This document shows, one piece after another, positions 17,876 through 26,310 of a stretch of 64,000 nt of DNA. The DNA is from Pseudomonas allokribbensis. Lineage in GTDB: Bacteria; Pseudomonadota; Gammaproteobacteria; Pseudomonadales; Pseudomonadaceae. The position numbers were made by a program, and so were the translations under genes. The notes under the pieces are model-generated. The model worked only from the letters and a program-made list of their open reading frames with translations. It was not told the DNA's origin and did no database searches. Numbering within the stretch: the first letter of the stretch is position 1; every line of letters begins with the position of its first letter. Location of the stretch: NCBI RefSeq assembly GCF_014863605.1, contig NZ_CP062252.1:3295001-3359000 (forward strand). Reading direction: 5' to 3'.

Positions 17876-18216
17876 GTGCAGTTTTCCCTAAAAAATCGAT
17901 GTCTGTTGTCTGCAAATGTCGAAGGCGTAGTCCAAAATCCAGGCACCTCCAGCGCAGAGAATACTTCCCTACACTTGCGCGACCACACAAGACTATAAGG
18001 GGCCGACGAATCGTCGCCCAGAAAAATAAGCTGGGTGCGTATCGTAGCCATGTTTAATCGGCGGATAGATTAACTTCTGCACTTGATTTCTGGGGAACGG
18101 AGAAAATCTTACCCAAATAGCGACTGGGCAAAAACTGCACGTTTCGACATACCCTCTCAGATAATACGAGCCCGCTCATCAGATAAATCCTACAAACGCT
18201 AGCTCAGTCCAAAACG
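17876..18216. promoter_or_regulatory. Upstream region of the response regulator with 20-bp repeat
   Basis: This 341-base gap lies between the response regulator start and the end of the ABC operon, both minus strand. Positions 18177-18196 are the second perfect copy of the 20-bp repeat (first copy 7621-7640) and contain the RcsAB-type 14-mer at 18179-18192. It lies about 300 bases upstream of the regulator start. The short open frames within it have no coding character. Confidence 0.5.
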
Positions 18217-20064
18217 CTAGCGACGCAGGCTCGTCACCCGGCGAATATGCCGAATGCTCCATACCACCAGCATGCACACGGTCAGCAGAAGCGGAACCAG
18301 GGCAATATTGACGACCTTCAACAGCCTCCCCAACGCATCGATATCAACGTTTAATTGATACTGCACCTCACGCAGTTGCTGACGTATGCGCATTTTTTCC
18401 TGCATGAACTGACGGACCGTCGACTGCTGCTCAGCATCAAGCGCCTGGGTTTTGTCTGCTCTTTGCTCCTGCAACTGCGCCAACGTGCGCTCGGTCTCAT
18501 CGAGGCGCATCTGAAGGGCCGACTGCTTTTTTCTGAAACTCGCTTCGGCCTTGCGTTGCATAAGCTCCACCACAACAAAGGGACGGTTGTAGCGGCCACG
18601 GGAGCGAAGGCTATTGAGGGCATCAGACCCGCTCAGGCTATCCAGTGCATTGAGCACAAAGTTTGCGTTATCCGTCCAGGGATGCCGCACGGCGCTGCCG
18701 TTGGAGTCTTGAGTTTGCAGCCACATCCGGTCACTCAACAGGTCGGTATCGGCCACTGCAATCACGTTGATCTGCTGCGCCTGCTTGAGGCCGTTTCGAT
18801 GTCCTTCGATGCCATCGGCAAATGCCGACGTCGCAGGCCCTTGAATTCGCGCCGCCGTGACGTAGCGCTGACTATGAGGCGCAAGCTCCTGCATCAGCCG
18901 ATCGAGGTCGACGGTCTTTTCGAAGCGATTGACCTCCAATGGCATCGCGTAATTCGAGCTGTGCATCAGCGGAGTAAATCGCGTGGTAGCACCGTCTACC
19001 GGCTCGATTATTCCGGCGGTGGTCAGGCTGATGCTTTCCAATCCAGACGTGCTCGGGTCTTCCTGACTCAGCGCTGCCTGCGGTAGTTCGAGGGTGAAAG
19101 GTCGGGGAATCGGGCGCCCTCCTTCCCCTGAACTATCGAACAGCGCATAGGAGCCGTCCGCCAGCAGCTTGCCCGGCTGCATCTGCACACCCCAGGCGTT
19201 GAACAACGGGGCTAGGTCCGACGACTTGTCCTTGCTGGGAATCCCAAAGTGCTCCTCGCCGGGATCCTGTTCGCTCAGCGGGTCGACAAAGGCCAATAGC
19301 TTGCCGCCACGCAACACGAATTGATCGATGGCGTACAGCGTCGACTGCGTCAATTTCTTCGGATGCACGAGCATCAGCACTGTGACCTCAGGCGGTATCT
19401 CCTTAGTTTCGGCCGACAGCTCCCGAAGTTCGAATTCCCGCCGAATTTCCTGGGCCAGCACCCAGGGTTCGATTTTGCGTTGCATGCTCGTATTGAAACC
19501 ACCATTGATCGGCAAGGTGGAGAGGAGCCCCACCACCGGCCGCTGTGGCTGGAGCAGTGTTTGTATCAGTCGGCTGATCTCGTACTCAAGCCGCTCTTCC
19601 TGCTCTGGGGGAAAGAACGGGATCACTTGGGCGTTATTCTGTGAATCGGTCCCCACCAGACCGAAATAAACCGGCGCCACACCCTGCCTCAGAGGCACTG
19701 CCTGAAGACCGAATCCGTTCGCCCGGTCCTCTTCATCGGAAAACGGCTGTGGGTCAATGATGTGCAGACGAAGCTTGCCTCCGGCCTCACGCTCGTAGAC
19801 CTTGAGTAGCTCTTCGACACGCAAGGCGTAGCCTCGCAGTGGCACCAGTTCCTTTGAGCCACTGTCCGAATAAAAAAAGTGCAGGTCTATGGGCTTCTCA
19901 AGATTGGCAAGAATCTGGCGGGTGCCCGGGCTTATCGAGTAAAGCTTGTGCTCGGTAAGATCCAGGCGAACATCCGTGAGCCACTTGCCGACCCCCACGT
20001 TGAACGCCAGAAAAAGCAAAGCAATCAGCAACAGGCCGACACCGGAATACATCACACGCTTCAT
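18217..20064 (-). CDS. GldG-like ABC transporter auxiliary protein
   Basis: 615 residues: an N-terminal membrane anchor (about 6-25), a large periplasmic region beginning RLDLTEHKLYSISPGTRQIL that matches the GldG/ABC_transp_aux family, a charged coiled coil (about 500-565, DETERTLAQLQEQRADKTQ and following) and a C-terminal membrane segment (about 587-605). It is the last gene of a three-gene minus-strand operon, 10 bases after the permease. Gld-type transporters in non-gliding bacteria have no firmly known substrate. The stop codon lies within a short palindrome (CGCTAGCG, 18215-18222). Confidence 0.82.
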   Translation of the reverse strand: MKRVMYSGVGLLLIALLFLAFNVGVGKWLTDVRLDLTEHKLYSISPGTRQILANLEKPIDLHFFYSDSGSKELVPLRGYALRVEELLKVYEREAGGKLRLHIIDPQPFSDEEDRANGFGLQAVPLRQGVAPVYFGLVGTDSQNNAQVIPFFPPEQEERLEYEISRLIQTLLQPQRPVVGLLSTLPINGGFNTSMQRKIEPWVLAQEIRREFELRELSAETKEIPPEVTVLMLVHPKKLTQSTLYAIDQFVLRGGKLLAFVDPLSEQDPGEEHFGIPSKDKSSDLAPLFNAWGVQMQPGKLLADGSYALFDSSGEGGRPIPRPFTLELPQAALSQEDPSTSGLESISLTTAGIIEPVDGATTRFTPLMHSSNYAMPLEVNRFEKTVDLDRLMQELAPHSQRYVTAARIQGPATSAFADGIEGHRNGLKQAQQINVIAVADTDLLSDRMWLQTQDSNGSAVRHPWTDNANFVLNALDSLSGSDALNSLRSRGRYNRPFVVVELMQRKAEASFRKKQSALQMRLDETERTLAQLQEQRADKTQALDAEQQSTVRQFMQEKMRIRQQLREVQYQLNVDIDALGRLLKVVNIALVPLLLTVCMLVVWSIRHIRRVTSLRR

Positions 20065-20074
20065 GAGTTCTTCC

Positions 20075-20809
20075 TTATTCGGCTTTCTTCAGATTGACAG
20101 CCACGACGGTGGCCGCCAGCGAAGCCACGATCACACTGACAAAATAGAGCGGATCGCGCAGATCGATCACGCCGTTGCTGATCGCATCGAAATGGGTGAG
20201 GAAACTCAGCGAGACCAGCAGATCCAGCAGCCATTGCGGTGCCCACGGATTAAGCGCATCCAGCACCGGAGGAAAACCGCAGGCGACAAACACAAAGCAC
20301 ACCACCAAGGCAAGAATCAATGCGATGACCTGGCTCTTGGCCAAAGCCGACATGCAGGAACCAATCGCCAGATAAGCCCCGGCGAGTAACCAGCTACCCA
20401 GATAGGCGGTGAGAATCGCGCCGTTGTCCGGGTCCCCGAGATAATTCACGGTGATCACCATGGGCAACGTCAGGACCAGGCTGATACCGGCCACAACCCA
20501 TGCCGCGAGAAACTTGCCGACAACCGCATCGAAACAGGAAACCGGCAGGGTCATCAGCAACTCTATGCTGCCGGACTTGCGCTCCTCGGCCCACAGGCGC
20601 ATGGCCAACGCCGGAATCAGGATCAGGTAAAGCCAGGGATGAACGCCGAAGAAAGGCGCCAGATCCGCCTGGTTGCGTTCATAAAAACCGCCCAGGTAAA
20701 ACGTGAGGACGCCGGACAGGACCAAAAATATTTCGATGAATACGTAGGCCAGCGGCGACGTAAAGTAGCTGGCCAACTCACGCTTGAAAATCACCGGCAA
20801 CTGCTTCAT
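20075..20809 (-). CDS. ABC-2 type permease (GldF-like)
   Basis: 244 residues with six hydrophobic segments and the opening MKQLPVIFKRELASYFTSPLAYVF, typical of GldF/NosY-type ABC-2 permeases. It contains the WAEERKSGSIELLMTLPVS cytoplasmic loop that characterises the family. It overlaps the ATPase gene by 4 bases (ATGA), showing translational coupling, and is followed by the GldG-like gene. Confidence 0.87.
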   Translation of the reverse strand: MKQLPVIFKRELASYFTSPLAYVFIEIFLVLSGVLTFYLGGFYERNQADLAPFFGVHPWLYLILIPALAMRLWAEERKSGSIELLMTLPVSCFDAVVGKFLAAWVVAGISLVLTLPMVITVNYLGDPDNGAILTAYLGSWLLAGAYLAIGSCMSALAKSQVIALILALVVCFVFVACGFPPVLDALNPWAPQWLLDLLVSLSFLTHFDAISNGVIDLRDPLYFVSVIVASLAATVVAVNLKKAE

Positions 20810-21729
20810 GCCGTTTCTCCTCGAGTCAAACGCTGGAAGACCTCATCGAGACGCCCCTGCTCCAGATCCAGCCTGTTCAACCGCCATCCCCGAGCAGCCA
20901 CCAGCGCATTGACCTGAGGAAAAATGACCGCACCCGGCCGGGCCAGCAGCGTGAGGCTCTGCTCTTCCTTGTTCTCTTCGACCCCGGCAACGCCTGGTAG
21001 CACTGCCAGGGCCAGTAAATCCAGTGGCTCGTCAGCCTGAAGAGTGACGGCCTGGTGATAACGAGAGCGACTTTGTAATTCGGCAGGCGGGCCATCTGCC
21101 AAGACCCGGCCATTACTGATGATCAAGGCACGCTTACACATAGCCGAGACTTCTTCGAGGATATGCGTGGAGATAATGACCGTCTTGTCCTGCCCCAGCC
21201 CCTGGATCAGCTCGCGAACCTGGTGTTTCTGGTTCGGGTCGAGCCCGTCGGTGGGTTCATCGAGAATCAACACCTTGGGGTCATGCAGGATCGCTTGAGC
21301 CAGTCCGACCCGACGAGTGAACCCCTTGGACAGTGTTTCAATGGGTTGTCCGCAAACGCCCCCCAACTCCAGCAGATTTATCGCCCGGTCTACGCGCTCG
21401 CGCCTCTCTGCTCCACGGTAACCGCGGATGCTGGCAATGAACTCGAGAAAGCTCTGGACCTGCATGTCGTCGTAACAAGGGGTGCCTTCCGGCAAATACC
21501 CCATTTGGCGTTGAGCCAAAAGCCTCTGCTTGCGAATATCGAATCCAAGAATGCTCGCTGTACCGGAGGTCGGCGCAAGGAAGCCTGTCAGCATTTTCAT
21601 GGTGGTGGACTTTCCAGCACCGTTTGGCCCCAAAACGCCCAGAATTTCTCCGGGCCCGATATGAAGAGACAGATCGTCTACGGCTATATGTCCGGAGAAA
21701 TGCTTGGTGAGTTTGGATATTTCGATCAT
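20806..21729 (-). CDS. ABC transporter ATP-binding protein (GldA/NosF-like)
   Basis: 307 residues from the ATG chosen at 21729. An upstream TTG at 21747 would add six residues but has no ribosome site. Walker A is GPNGAGKST, the signature motif is LSKGFTRRVGLAQ, and Walker B with D-loop is VLILDEPTDGLDP; a switch His follows in IISTHILEEV. The C-terminal extension (about 215-307) is typical of ABC-2 exporters. It drives the permease encoded by the overlapping downstream gene. Confidence 0.88.
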   Translation of the reverse strand: MIEISKLTKHFSGHIAVDDLSLHIGPGEILGVLGPNGAGKSTTMKMLTGFLAPTSGTASILGFDIRKQRLLAQRQMGYLPEGTPCYDDMQVQSFLEFIASIRGYRGAERRERVDRAINLLELGGVCGQPIETLSKGFTRRVGLAQAILHDPKVLILDEPTDGLDPNQKHQVRELIQGLGQDKTVIISTHILEEVSAMCKRALIISNGRVLADGPPAELQSRSRYHQAVTLQADEPLDLLALAVLPGVAGVEENKEEQSLTLLARPGAVIFPQVNALVAARGWRLNRLDLEQGRLDEVFQRLTRGETA

Positions 21730-22040
21730 AGCTTCCGAATTCAACAAAAAAAGGCCGTGATCCTTGAGTCACGAACATCAACTCATATATCGACGGCCGA
21801 AACGAATGTTAATGCCCGAGAACGCCTCGACAGCAAACTGCAATCACGCCACGAACCATTCTGAATAAGCCGCAGACAATAAACATTACGACTGACCGTT
21901 GCCGGACGGATCAGCCGTGATCAGATAATTCTGACTAAATTTACGATTTATCGGCATCAACGCCAGCAATGGCTTAAAGCCTTACAAGGTCAATTCTTCG
22001 TATTCTTGCATGCATATTATTTTAACTTCGTGGTGCCCAC
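21730..22040. other. Divergent gap between the ABC operon and the coiled-coil gene
   Basis: 311 bases, AT-rich in its right half. There is no gene and no clear operator. It must hold both promoters, but I cannot assign -10/-35 elements with confidence. Confidence 0.3.
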
Positions 22041-22952
22041 ATGCTGGTACGAACCCTTTCCATCCAACACGATGAGCAGAACGTCTTGACCGCGGCGCTG
22101 CTATTCGGTTTTGCGATTCCGGAACTAAACCAGAACTTCCTCGCCTACAGCCTGAACGAAGACGTTGATGGCAATGCCTCCCGGGTTTATCTCGTCTCGT
22201 TGCATAAAGAGGTCGATGGTTACAGCCTGCACACCCTGACTTCTGCGGCAGACGGTCAGGAGGCGCAGAAGGTGTTCGAGCAGATTCTGCAGGAAGCCGT
22301 CACGGGAAATACTGGCGCGGCCAATGCCTCCTCCTTCTACCCCCTGGACTTGAGTGAGCAGACAGTGACCTCAACCGTGATGAAAGAGCATTGCACCCTG
22401 AACGTCGCAAAAGACTGGATCATTAAATACTTCAATTTCCAGCCATCAGCTTCCTTGGGGCCCGCCCTTGAAATAGGTGCACCCGTTTCACCTTGCGCAG
22501 ATGCCACGTCATCTGACCCGGCGTCTTTCGATCAGGAGACTGAAACCCAAGTTTCAAGCGATGAGGCGTCAGTATTTCAGGACCTTGACGCCGAGCACTT
22601 TCTGACTGAAGTACAGACGGCACTTGATGAGTTTTCTGAACTGGCAGAACAATTGACGCTTCAAAAAAACCAACATCAAACTCAACAAGAAACTCTGGCC
22701 TCCAGAGAATTACAACTGCGAGAGAGAGAACTTCTTTTTAATCAGAAAAAAGAGCTATTACTGCAAGAGTTGCAGAATCATGACGAACAGAAACTACTAC
22801 AAGACAAACGACAGTCCGAACTGGATCTTCGTGAAAAAGCATTGCAGCGCAAGGCGATGGAGTTATCGATTAAACTGAAAAAGCTGGAGGATGCGAAGAA
22901 CAAACTCAACATGATTCTCAAGACGCTGCAACTTGGTTCTAGCAGAACCTAG
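22041..22952 (+). CDS. Unknown protein with long C-terminal coiled coil
   Basis: 303 residues and no family that I recognise. The N-terminal 140 residues form a mixed alpha/beta domain (VRTLSIQHDEQNVLTAALLFGFAI opening). An acidic, low-complexity linker (about 145-190) follows, then a heptad-rich, Glu/Gln/Leu/Lys coiled coil (about 195-297). There is no signal peptide or membrane segment, so it is probably cytoplasmic. The gene is lower in GC than its neighbours and sits between the ABC operon and a transposon-associated gene, which suggests acquired DNA. Coding character is clear; the function is not. Confidence 0.6.
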   Translation: MLVRTLSIQHDEQNVLTAALLFGFAIPELNQNFLAYSLNEDVDGNASRVYLVSLHKEVDGYSLHTLTSAADGQEAQKVFEQILQEAVTGNTGAANASSFYPLDLSEQTVTSTVMKEHCTLNVAKDWIIKYFNFQPSASLGPALEIGAPVSPCADATSSDPASFDQETETQVSSDEASVFQDLDAEHFLTEVQTALDEFSELAEQLTLQKNQHQTQQETLASRELQLRERELLFNQKKELLLQELQNHDEQKLLQDKRQSELDLREKALQRKAMELSIKLKKLEDAKNKLNMILKTLQLGSSRT

Positions 22953-23022
22953 ATTCTCTCTATACCTAAATCGCAAGCGCTGCATAACACTTCCCCATCT
23001 CCGCGCGCGGGGTCCTGCTACT

Positions 23023-23065
23023 GTCAGGCATCTACGGACCTGGCCGCCCTAGGTCCGCGAGCAGG
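23023..23065. repeat. Nested inverted repeats next to the TnpT/KfrA-like gene
   Basis: CCTGCT (23023-23028) pairs with AGCAGG (23060-23065), and inside it CGGACCT (23035-23041) pairs with AGGTCCG (23051-23057). It lies about 100 bases beyond the stop of the TnpT/KfrA-like gene. It could be a terminator without a U tract or a protein-binding or recombination site. Confidence 0.35.
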
Positions 23066-23161
23066 TGAGCGGGCTTCACCATCCAAATAGATCGCACGCC
23101 GCCTGGCCACGTCAAAGGAGGCGTGGACGATGTAGGCGGCGTTGGCTGCCGGCCCGCGACT

Positions 23162-24175
23162 TCAGCGGGTTTTGGGCGACGTCTTGACTGAACGGCGTGA
23201 GCTCTTCTCGCCGAGAGAGCTGTGGCACGCCGCCAGCTGTTCGCTCAAGACCTCCGCACGCGCCAGTGCCGCGGCAGCTTGCTCGCGGGTGCTGGCCAGC
23301 TCAGCCTCAACCCGCTGCAGGGTATGTTGGAGGTCGTCACATTGTTCGCTTGCCGCCAGGCACGCCTGGCGGGCCTGCTCCAACTGCTCACGCCAGGCCT
23401 GACCCTGTGCCTCGGCGGTGGCGCGCTGCTCGCGCACGTCAGCCAGTTCGGTCTGGCCTGAGAGTAGCGTTTGCTGCATCGCCTGAAGCCGGCTACCGGC
23501 GTCCTTGAACTGGGCTGCCAGGCCTTTGCTCTCCTCCCGAGCCCGATCGATCTCGCGGTACGCCCGGTCCTCGACGTCGCGGGTGTAGCGCTGCTGCTCC
23601 TCGCGCGCCTGCTCGGCCTGCTGGCGACTGTCCTGCAACTGCTGGCGGACTTCGATCTGTTGCGTGCGTGCGTCGTCGCGCTGTCCCAGCAGTTCTTCCC
23701 GTTGCTGGCGCAGGTCATCGATTTGCGCTAGGCGCTGGGTCAGCAGTTGTTCCAGGTCGGCCAGGCGGGTTTCCGCGCCCTGCCGTGCGGTCTGCGCTTC
23801 GGCGGTCTGCTGGCGAGCTTGGGCGACTTCTAGGCGGGCTCGGGCCTCCAGCGCGGCCAACTGTTCGCGCTCTTCCGTCAGCACCTGGCGCTGGTCAGCC
23901 AGTGACTGCTCGACCACACCCTGGGCCAGGATAGTCGCCTGCTGCCAAATGGCTATAAAGGCCTGCGCGACTTCCGCCGGCAGCCCGGGCAGCCGGGTCT
24001 CGCCGCGCAAGCGCCCGGCCAACTGTTCCCACCACTGATCGAGCAAGCCACCGACCCGCGCCGGGCTGCCGCGCCCCAGCTCCAGACGTACGCGCTCGAC
24101 CGTCGGCCGTTCGCCGCGAGCCAAGACCGTATCCGCGGCGGCAAACACCTCATTTTCCGGCACCCCTACCGCCAT
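23162..24175 (-). CDS. KfrA-type DNA-binding coiled-coil protein, TnpT-like
   Basis: 337 residues. The N-terminal part (about 1-115) fits the KfrA DNA-binding domain (VFAAADTVLARGERPTVERV, then LGRGSPARVGGLLDQWW), and about 120-330 is an almost continuous Gln/Arg/Glu/Ala coiled coil. KfrA proteins occur on plasmids, and the cointegrate-resolution protein TnpT of Tn4651-type Tn3-family transposons has the same build and size. In those elements tnpT faces the recombinase gene tnpS; here that position is taken by chrB. No transposase, recombinase or terminal inverted repeat is visible, so this looks like a stranded piece of a mobile element. GC content is high, unlike the gene to its left. Confidence 0.65.
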   Translation of the reverse strand: MAVGVPENEVFAAADTVLARGERPTVERVRLELGRGSPARVGGLLDQWWEQLAGRLRGETRLPGLPAEVAQAFIAIWQQATILAQGVVEQSLADQRQVLTEEREQLAALEARARLEVAQARQQTAEAQTARQGAETRLADLEQLLTQRLAQIDDLRQQREELLGQRDDARTQQIEVRQQLQDSRQQAEQAREEQQRYTRDVEDRAYREIDRAREESKGLAAQFKDAGSRLQAMQQTLLSGQTELADVREQRATAEAQGQAWREQLEQARQACLAASEQCDDLQHTLQRVEAELASTREQAAAALARAEVLSEQLAACHSSLGEKSSRRSVKTSPKTR

Positions 24176-24205
24176 GGCCCACCTCCGGTTAAATTAGGTC
24201 TGATA

Positions 24206-24632
24206 ATGATAGATTACCGGGGACGTGTCTGGGCAACCCGCAAACGCCCGTGGGTTGATCGCCTGGCTTATCCGTCGTTTCATTGACCCTGACGCCCGGT
24301 TCCTCTGGCTGAACACGCCGCAGGATTGTCCGGCCGATGCCTTGGGGTTCGATTTTGATAACGCGGCTTTCAGCCATGTCGGCAACCGAGTGAGCTTTGA
24401 AGTTTTGCAAGCCAGTTTTGCACTCCAGGACTCCGGCTTGAACCGCATTGCGACGCTGGTGCACTACCTCGATGTCGGTGGCGTTCAACCTGAAGAGGCT
24501 GCTGGCGTCGAGCGCGTGCTCACGGGGCTGCGCGAAACCATCCTCCATGACGACCACCTTCTGGCTGCTGCGAGTGCCGTCTTCGACGGTTTGCTCGCCG
24601 GGTTTGTGAACGATGACCAATCCAATGAGTAA
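24206..24632 (+). pseudogene. chrB: chrB, chromate resistance regulator, frameshifted
   Basis: Reading from ATG 24206 gives MIDYRGRVWATRKRPWVDRLA, the conserved ChrB opening, then runs out of frame and stops at 24284-24286. From 24264 the other frame gives WLIRRFIDPDARFLWL and continues through FDFDNAAFSHVGNRVSFEVL and YLDVGGVQPEEA to the stop at 24630. Family members have four residues between DR and WLIRR; here one base is left, an 11-base loss at 24261-24266, probably slippage between two GCCTGG copies. A GTG at 24225 could start a 135-residue product in the second frame, but it would lack the true N-terminus. ChrB proteins regulate or assist chromate efflux. The reading frame overlaps chrA by 20 bases. 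Confidence 0.8.
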
Positions 24633-25983
24633 AGTTATGGCACCCACGATTGAAAACGAATTGCCGAGACCGCAAACCGTCAGTCTGCGTGAGGCGTTCT
24701 GGTTTTGGCTGAAGCTCGGCTTTATCAGCTTCGGTGGGCCAGCCGGGCAAATTTCGATCATGCACCAGGAGTTGGTAGAGCGGCGGCGCTGGATCTCCGA
24801 ACGCCGCTTCCTACATGCGCTCAACTACTGCATGCTGCTGCCCGGGCCTGAAGCCCAGCAGTTGGCGACCTACATCGGCTGGCTGATGCATCGAACTTGG
24901 GGGGGCGTGATCGCGGGGGCACTGTTCGTGCTGCCTTCCTTGTTCATTCTGATCGCCCTGTCCTGGATGTATATCGCATTCGGCGAAGTGCCCGTGGTGG
25001 CCGGGCTCTTCTACGGGATCAAGCCCGCCGTGACGGCTATTGTGGTGCAAGCGGCCCATCGGATCGGATCTCGGGCGCTGAAAAATAACTGGCTGTGGGC
25101 GATAGCGGCGGCGTCATTCACTGCGATTTTCGCGTTCAACGTTCCGTTCCCCTTGATCGTGCTGGGCGCGGCATTGATCGGTTATGCCGGCGGTCGCCTG
25201 GCACCCGAGAAATTCAGGACCGGAGGCCATCGCGCCGACAAGAAATCCTTTGGCCCGGCTCTGATCGACGACGACACCCCTCCCCCGGAACACGCCCGTT
25301 TCAGCTGGATGAAACTGACAGCGCTGGCACTCATCGGCGTCGGGTTGTGGGTACTACCGATGGGCGTGTTGACCGCCGTTTTTGGCTGGGAAGGCACCTT
25401 CACCCAAATGGGCTGGTTTTTTACCAAGGCGGCGTTGCTGACCTTTGGTGGAGCCTATGCGGTATTACCCTATGTGTATCAGGGCGCGGTCGGTCACTAT
25501 GGCTGGCTGACACCCACACAGATGATCGACGGCCTGGCGCTGGGGGAAACCACGCCCGGGCCGTTGATCATGGTGGTGGCCTTCGTGGGGTTTGTCGGGG
25601 CCTATGTCTCACAGGTATTCGGGGCCGATCAGGTCATCCTGGCCGGGGCTGTGGCCGCCACCGTAGTGACATGGTTCACATTCCTCCCCTCGTTCCTGTT
25701 CATCCTCGCAGGCGGCCCATTGGTGGAGTCGACCCACAATGAACTCAAGTTCACTGCGCCACTGACGGCCATTACCGCTGCCGTGGTTGGCGTGATCCTA
25801 AACCTGGCTTGCTTCTTTGGTTATCACGTCCTTTGGCCAAAAGGCTTCAGCGCCAATCTCGACTGGCCTTCGGCGCTGATCGCGATATCCGCCGCCATTG
25901 CCTTGTTTCGCTTCAAGCGGAGCGTTATCCAGGTGTTGCTGGGCTGCGCGCTCGTGGGCCTGGCGGTGCATCTGCTGCGCTAG
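24613..25983 (+). CDS. chrA: Chromate transporter ChrA
   Basis: 456 residues of the long, two-domain CHR family. The opening SLREAFWFWLKLGFISFGGPAGQISIMHQELVERRRW with FLHALNYCMLLPGPEAQQLATYIGW is the signature of domain 1; domain 2 repeats it as AALLTFGGAYAVLPYVYQGAV with LGETTPGPLIMVVAFVGFVG. About ten membrane segments are expected. The protein exports chromate from the cytoplasm. The start overlaps the broken chrB; an internal Met (24625) is an alternative. The gene itself is intact, so resistance may persist without ChrB, though its control may be altered. Confidence 0.93.
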   Translation: MTNPMSKVMAPTIENELPRPQTVSLREAFWFWLKLGFISFGGPAGQISIMHQELVERRRWISERRFLHALNYCMLLPGPEAQQLATYIGWLMHRTWGGVIAGALFVLPSLFILIALSWMYIAFGEVPVVAGLFYGIKPAVTAIVVQAAHRIGSRALKNNWLWAIAAASFTAIFAFNVPFPLIVLGAALIGYAGGRLAPEKFRTGGHRADKKSFGPALIDDDTPPPEHARFSWMKLTALALIGVGLWVLPMGVLTAVFGWEGTFTQMGWFFTKAALLTFGGAYAVLPYVYQGAVGHYGWLTPTQMIDGLALGETTPGPLIMVVAFVGFVGAYVSQVFGADQVILAGAVAATVVTWFTFLPSFLFILAGGPLVESTHNELKFTAPLTAITAAVVGVILNLACFFGYHVLWPKGFSANLDWPSALIAISAAIALFRFKRSVIQVLLGCALVGLAVHLLR

Positions 25984-26310
25984 TGCTCTTTGACAGAGGA
26001 AGCAGCGATCAGCATGTCGATGCCATGCCCGCAAAGTGTTTTCAGCTACGACTCTCTTGGTCACGCGATTGCCAAATTTGCCTGAGCCCACTTTTCGGCG
26101 GTCGTGACCTGAATCGATTGCTGCGCGTTGAGGGTACCTGTTCCAAAGAACCAGTGAAGCTTGCGGCGGATTTGCGGCATCGCATCGACTCAATATTACG
26201 GTTAAATCCAAGTCTTTCTTGGTATTACCAGTGTTGTGTCACTTATCAAGCTTGCTGAAACGTTTCATCGCGTTTATATAAATGGCACAACTTCAAGAAA
26301 GGCTGCTGCC
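25984..26310. other. Gap between chrA and the DUF4432 gene
   Basis: 327 bases with no supported gene. A purine-rich AAGAAAGG ribosome site for the next gene lies at about 26294-26301. I see no operator or clear hairpin. It may contain the right edge of the acquired chr segment, but no repeat marks it. Confidence 0.3.

Noticed and set aside
17863..18051. 62-codon frame overlapping the response regulator start
   Set aside because: Overlaps a certain gene start, with weak coding character; more likely promoter DNA.
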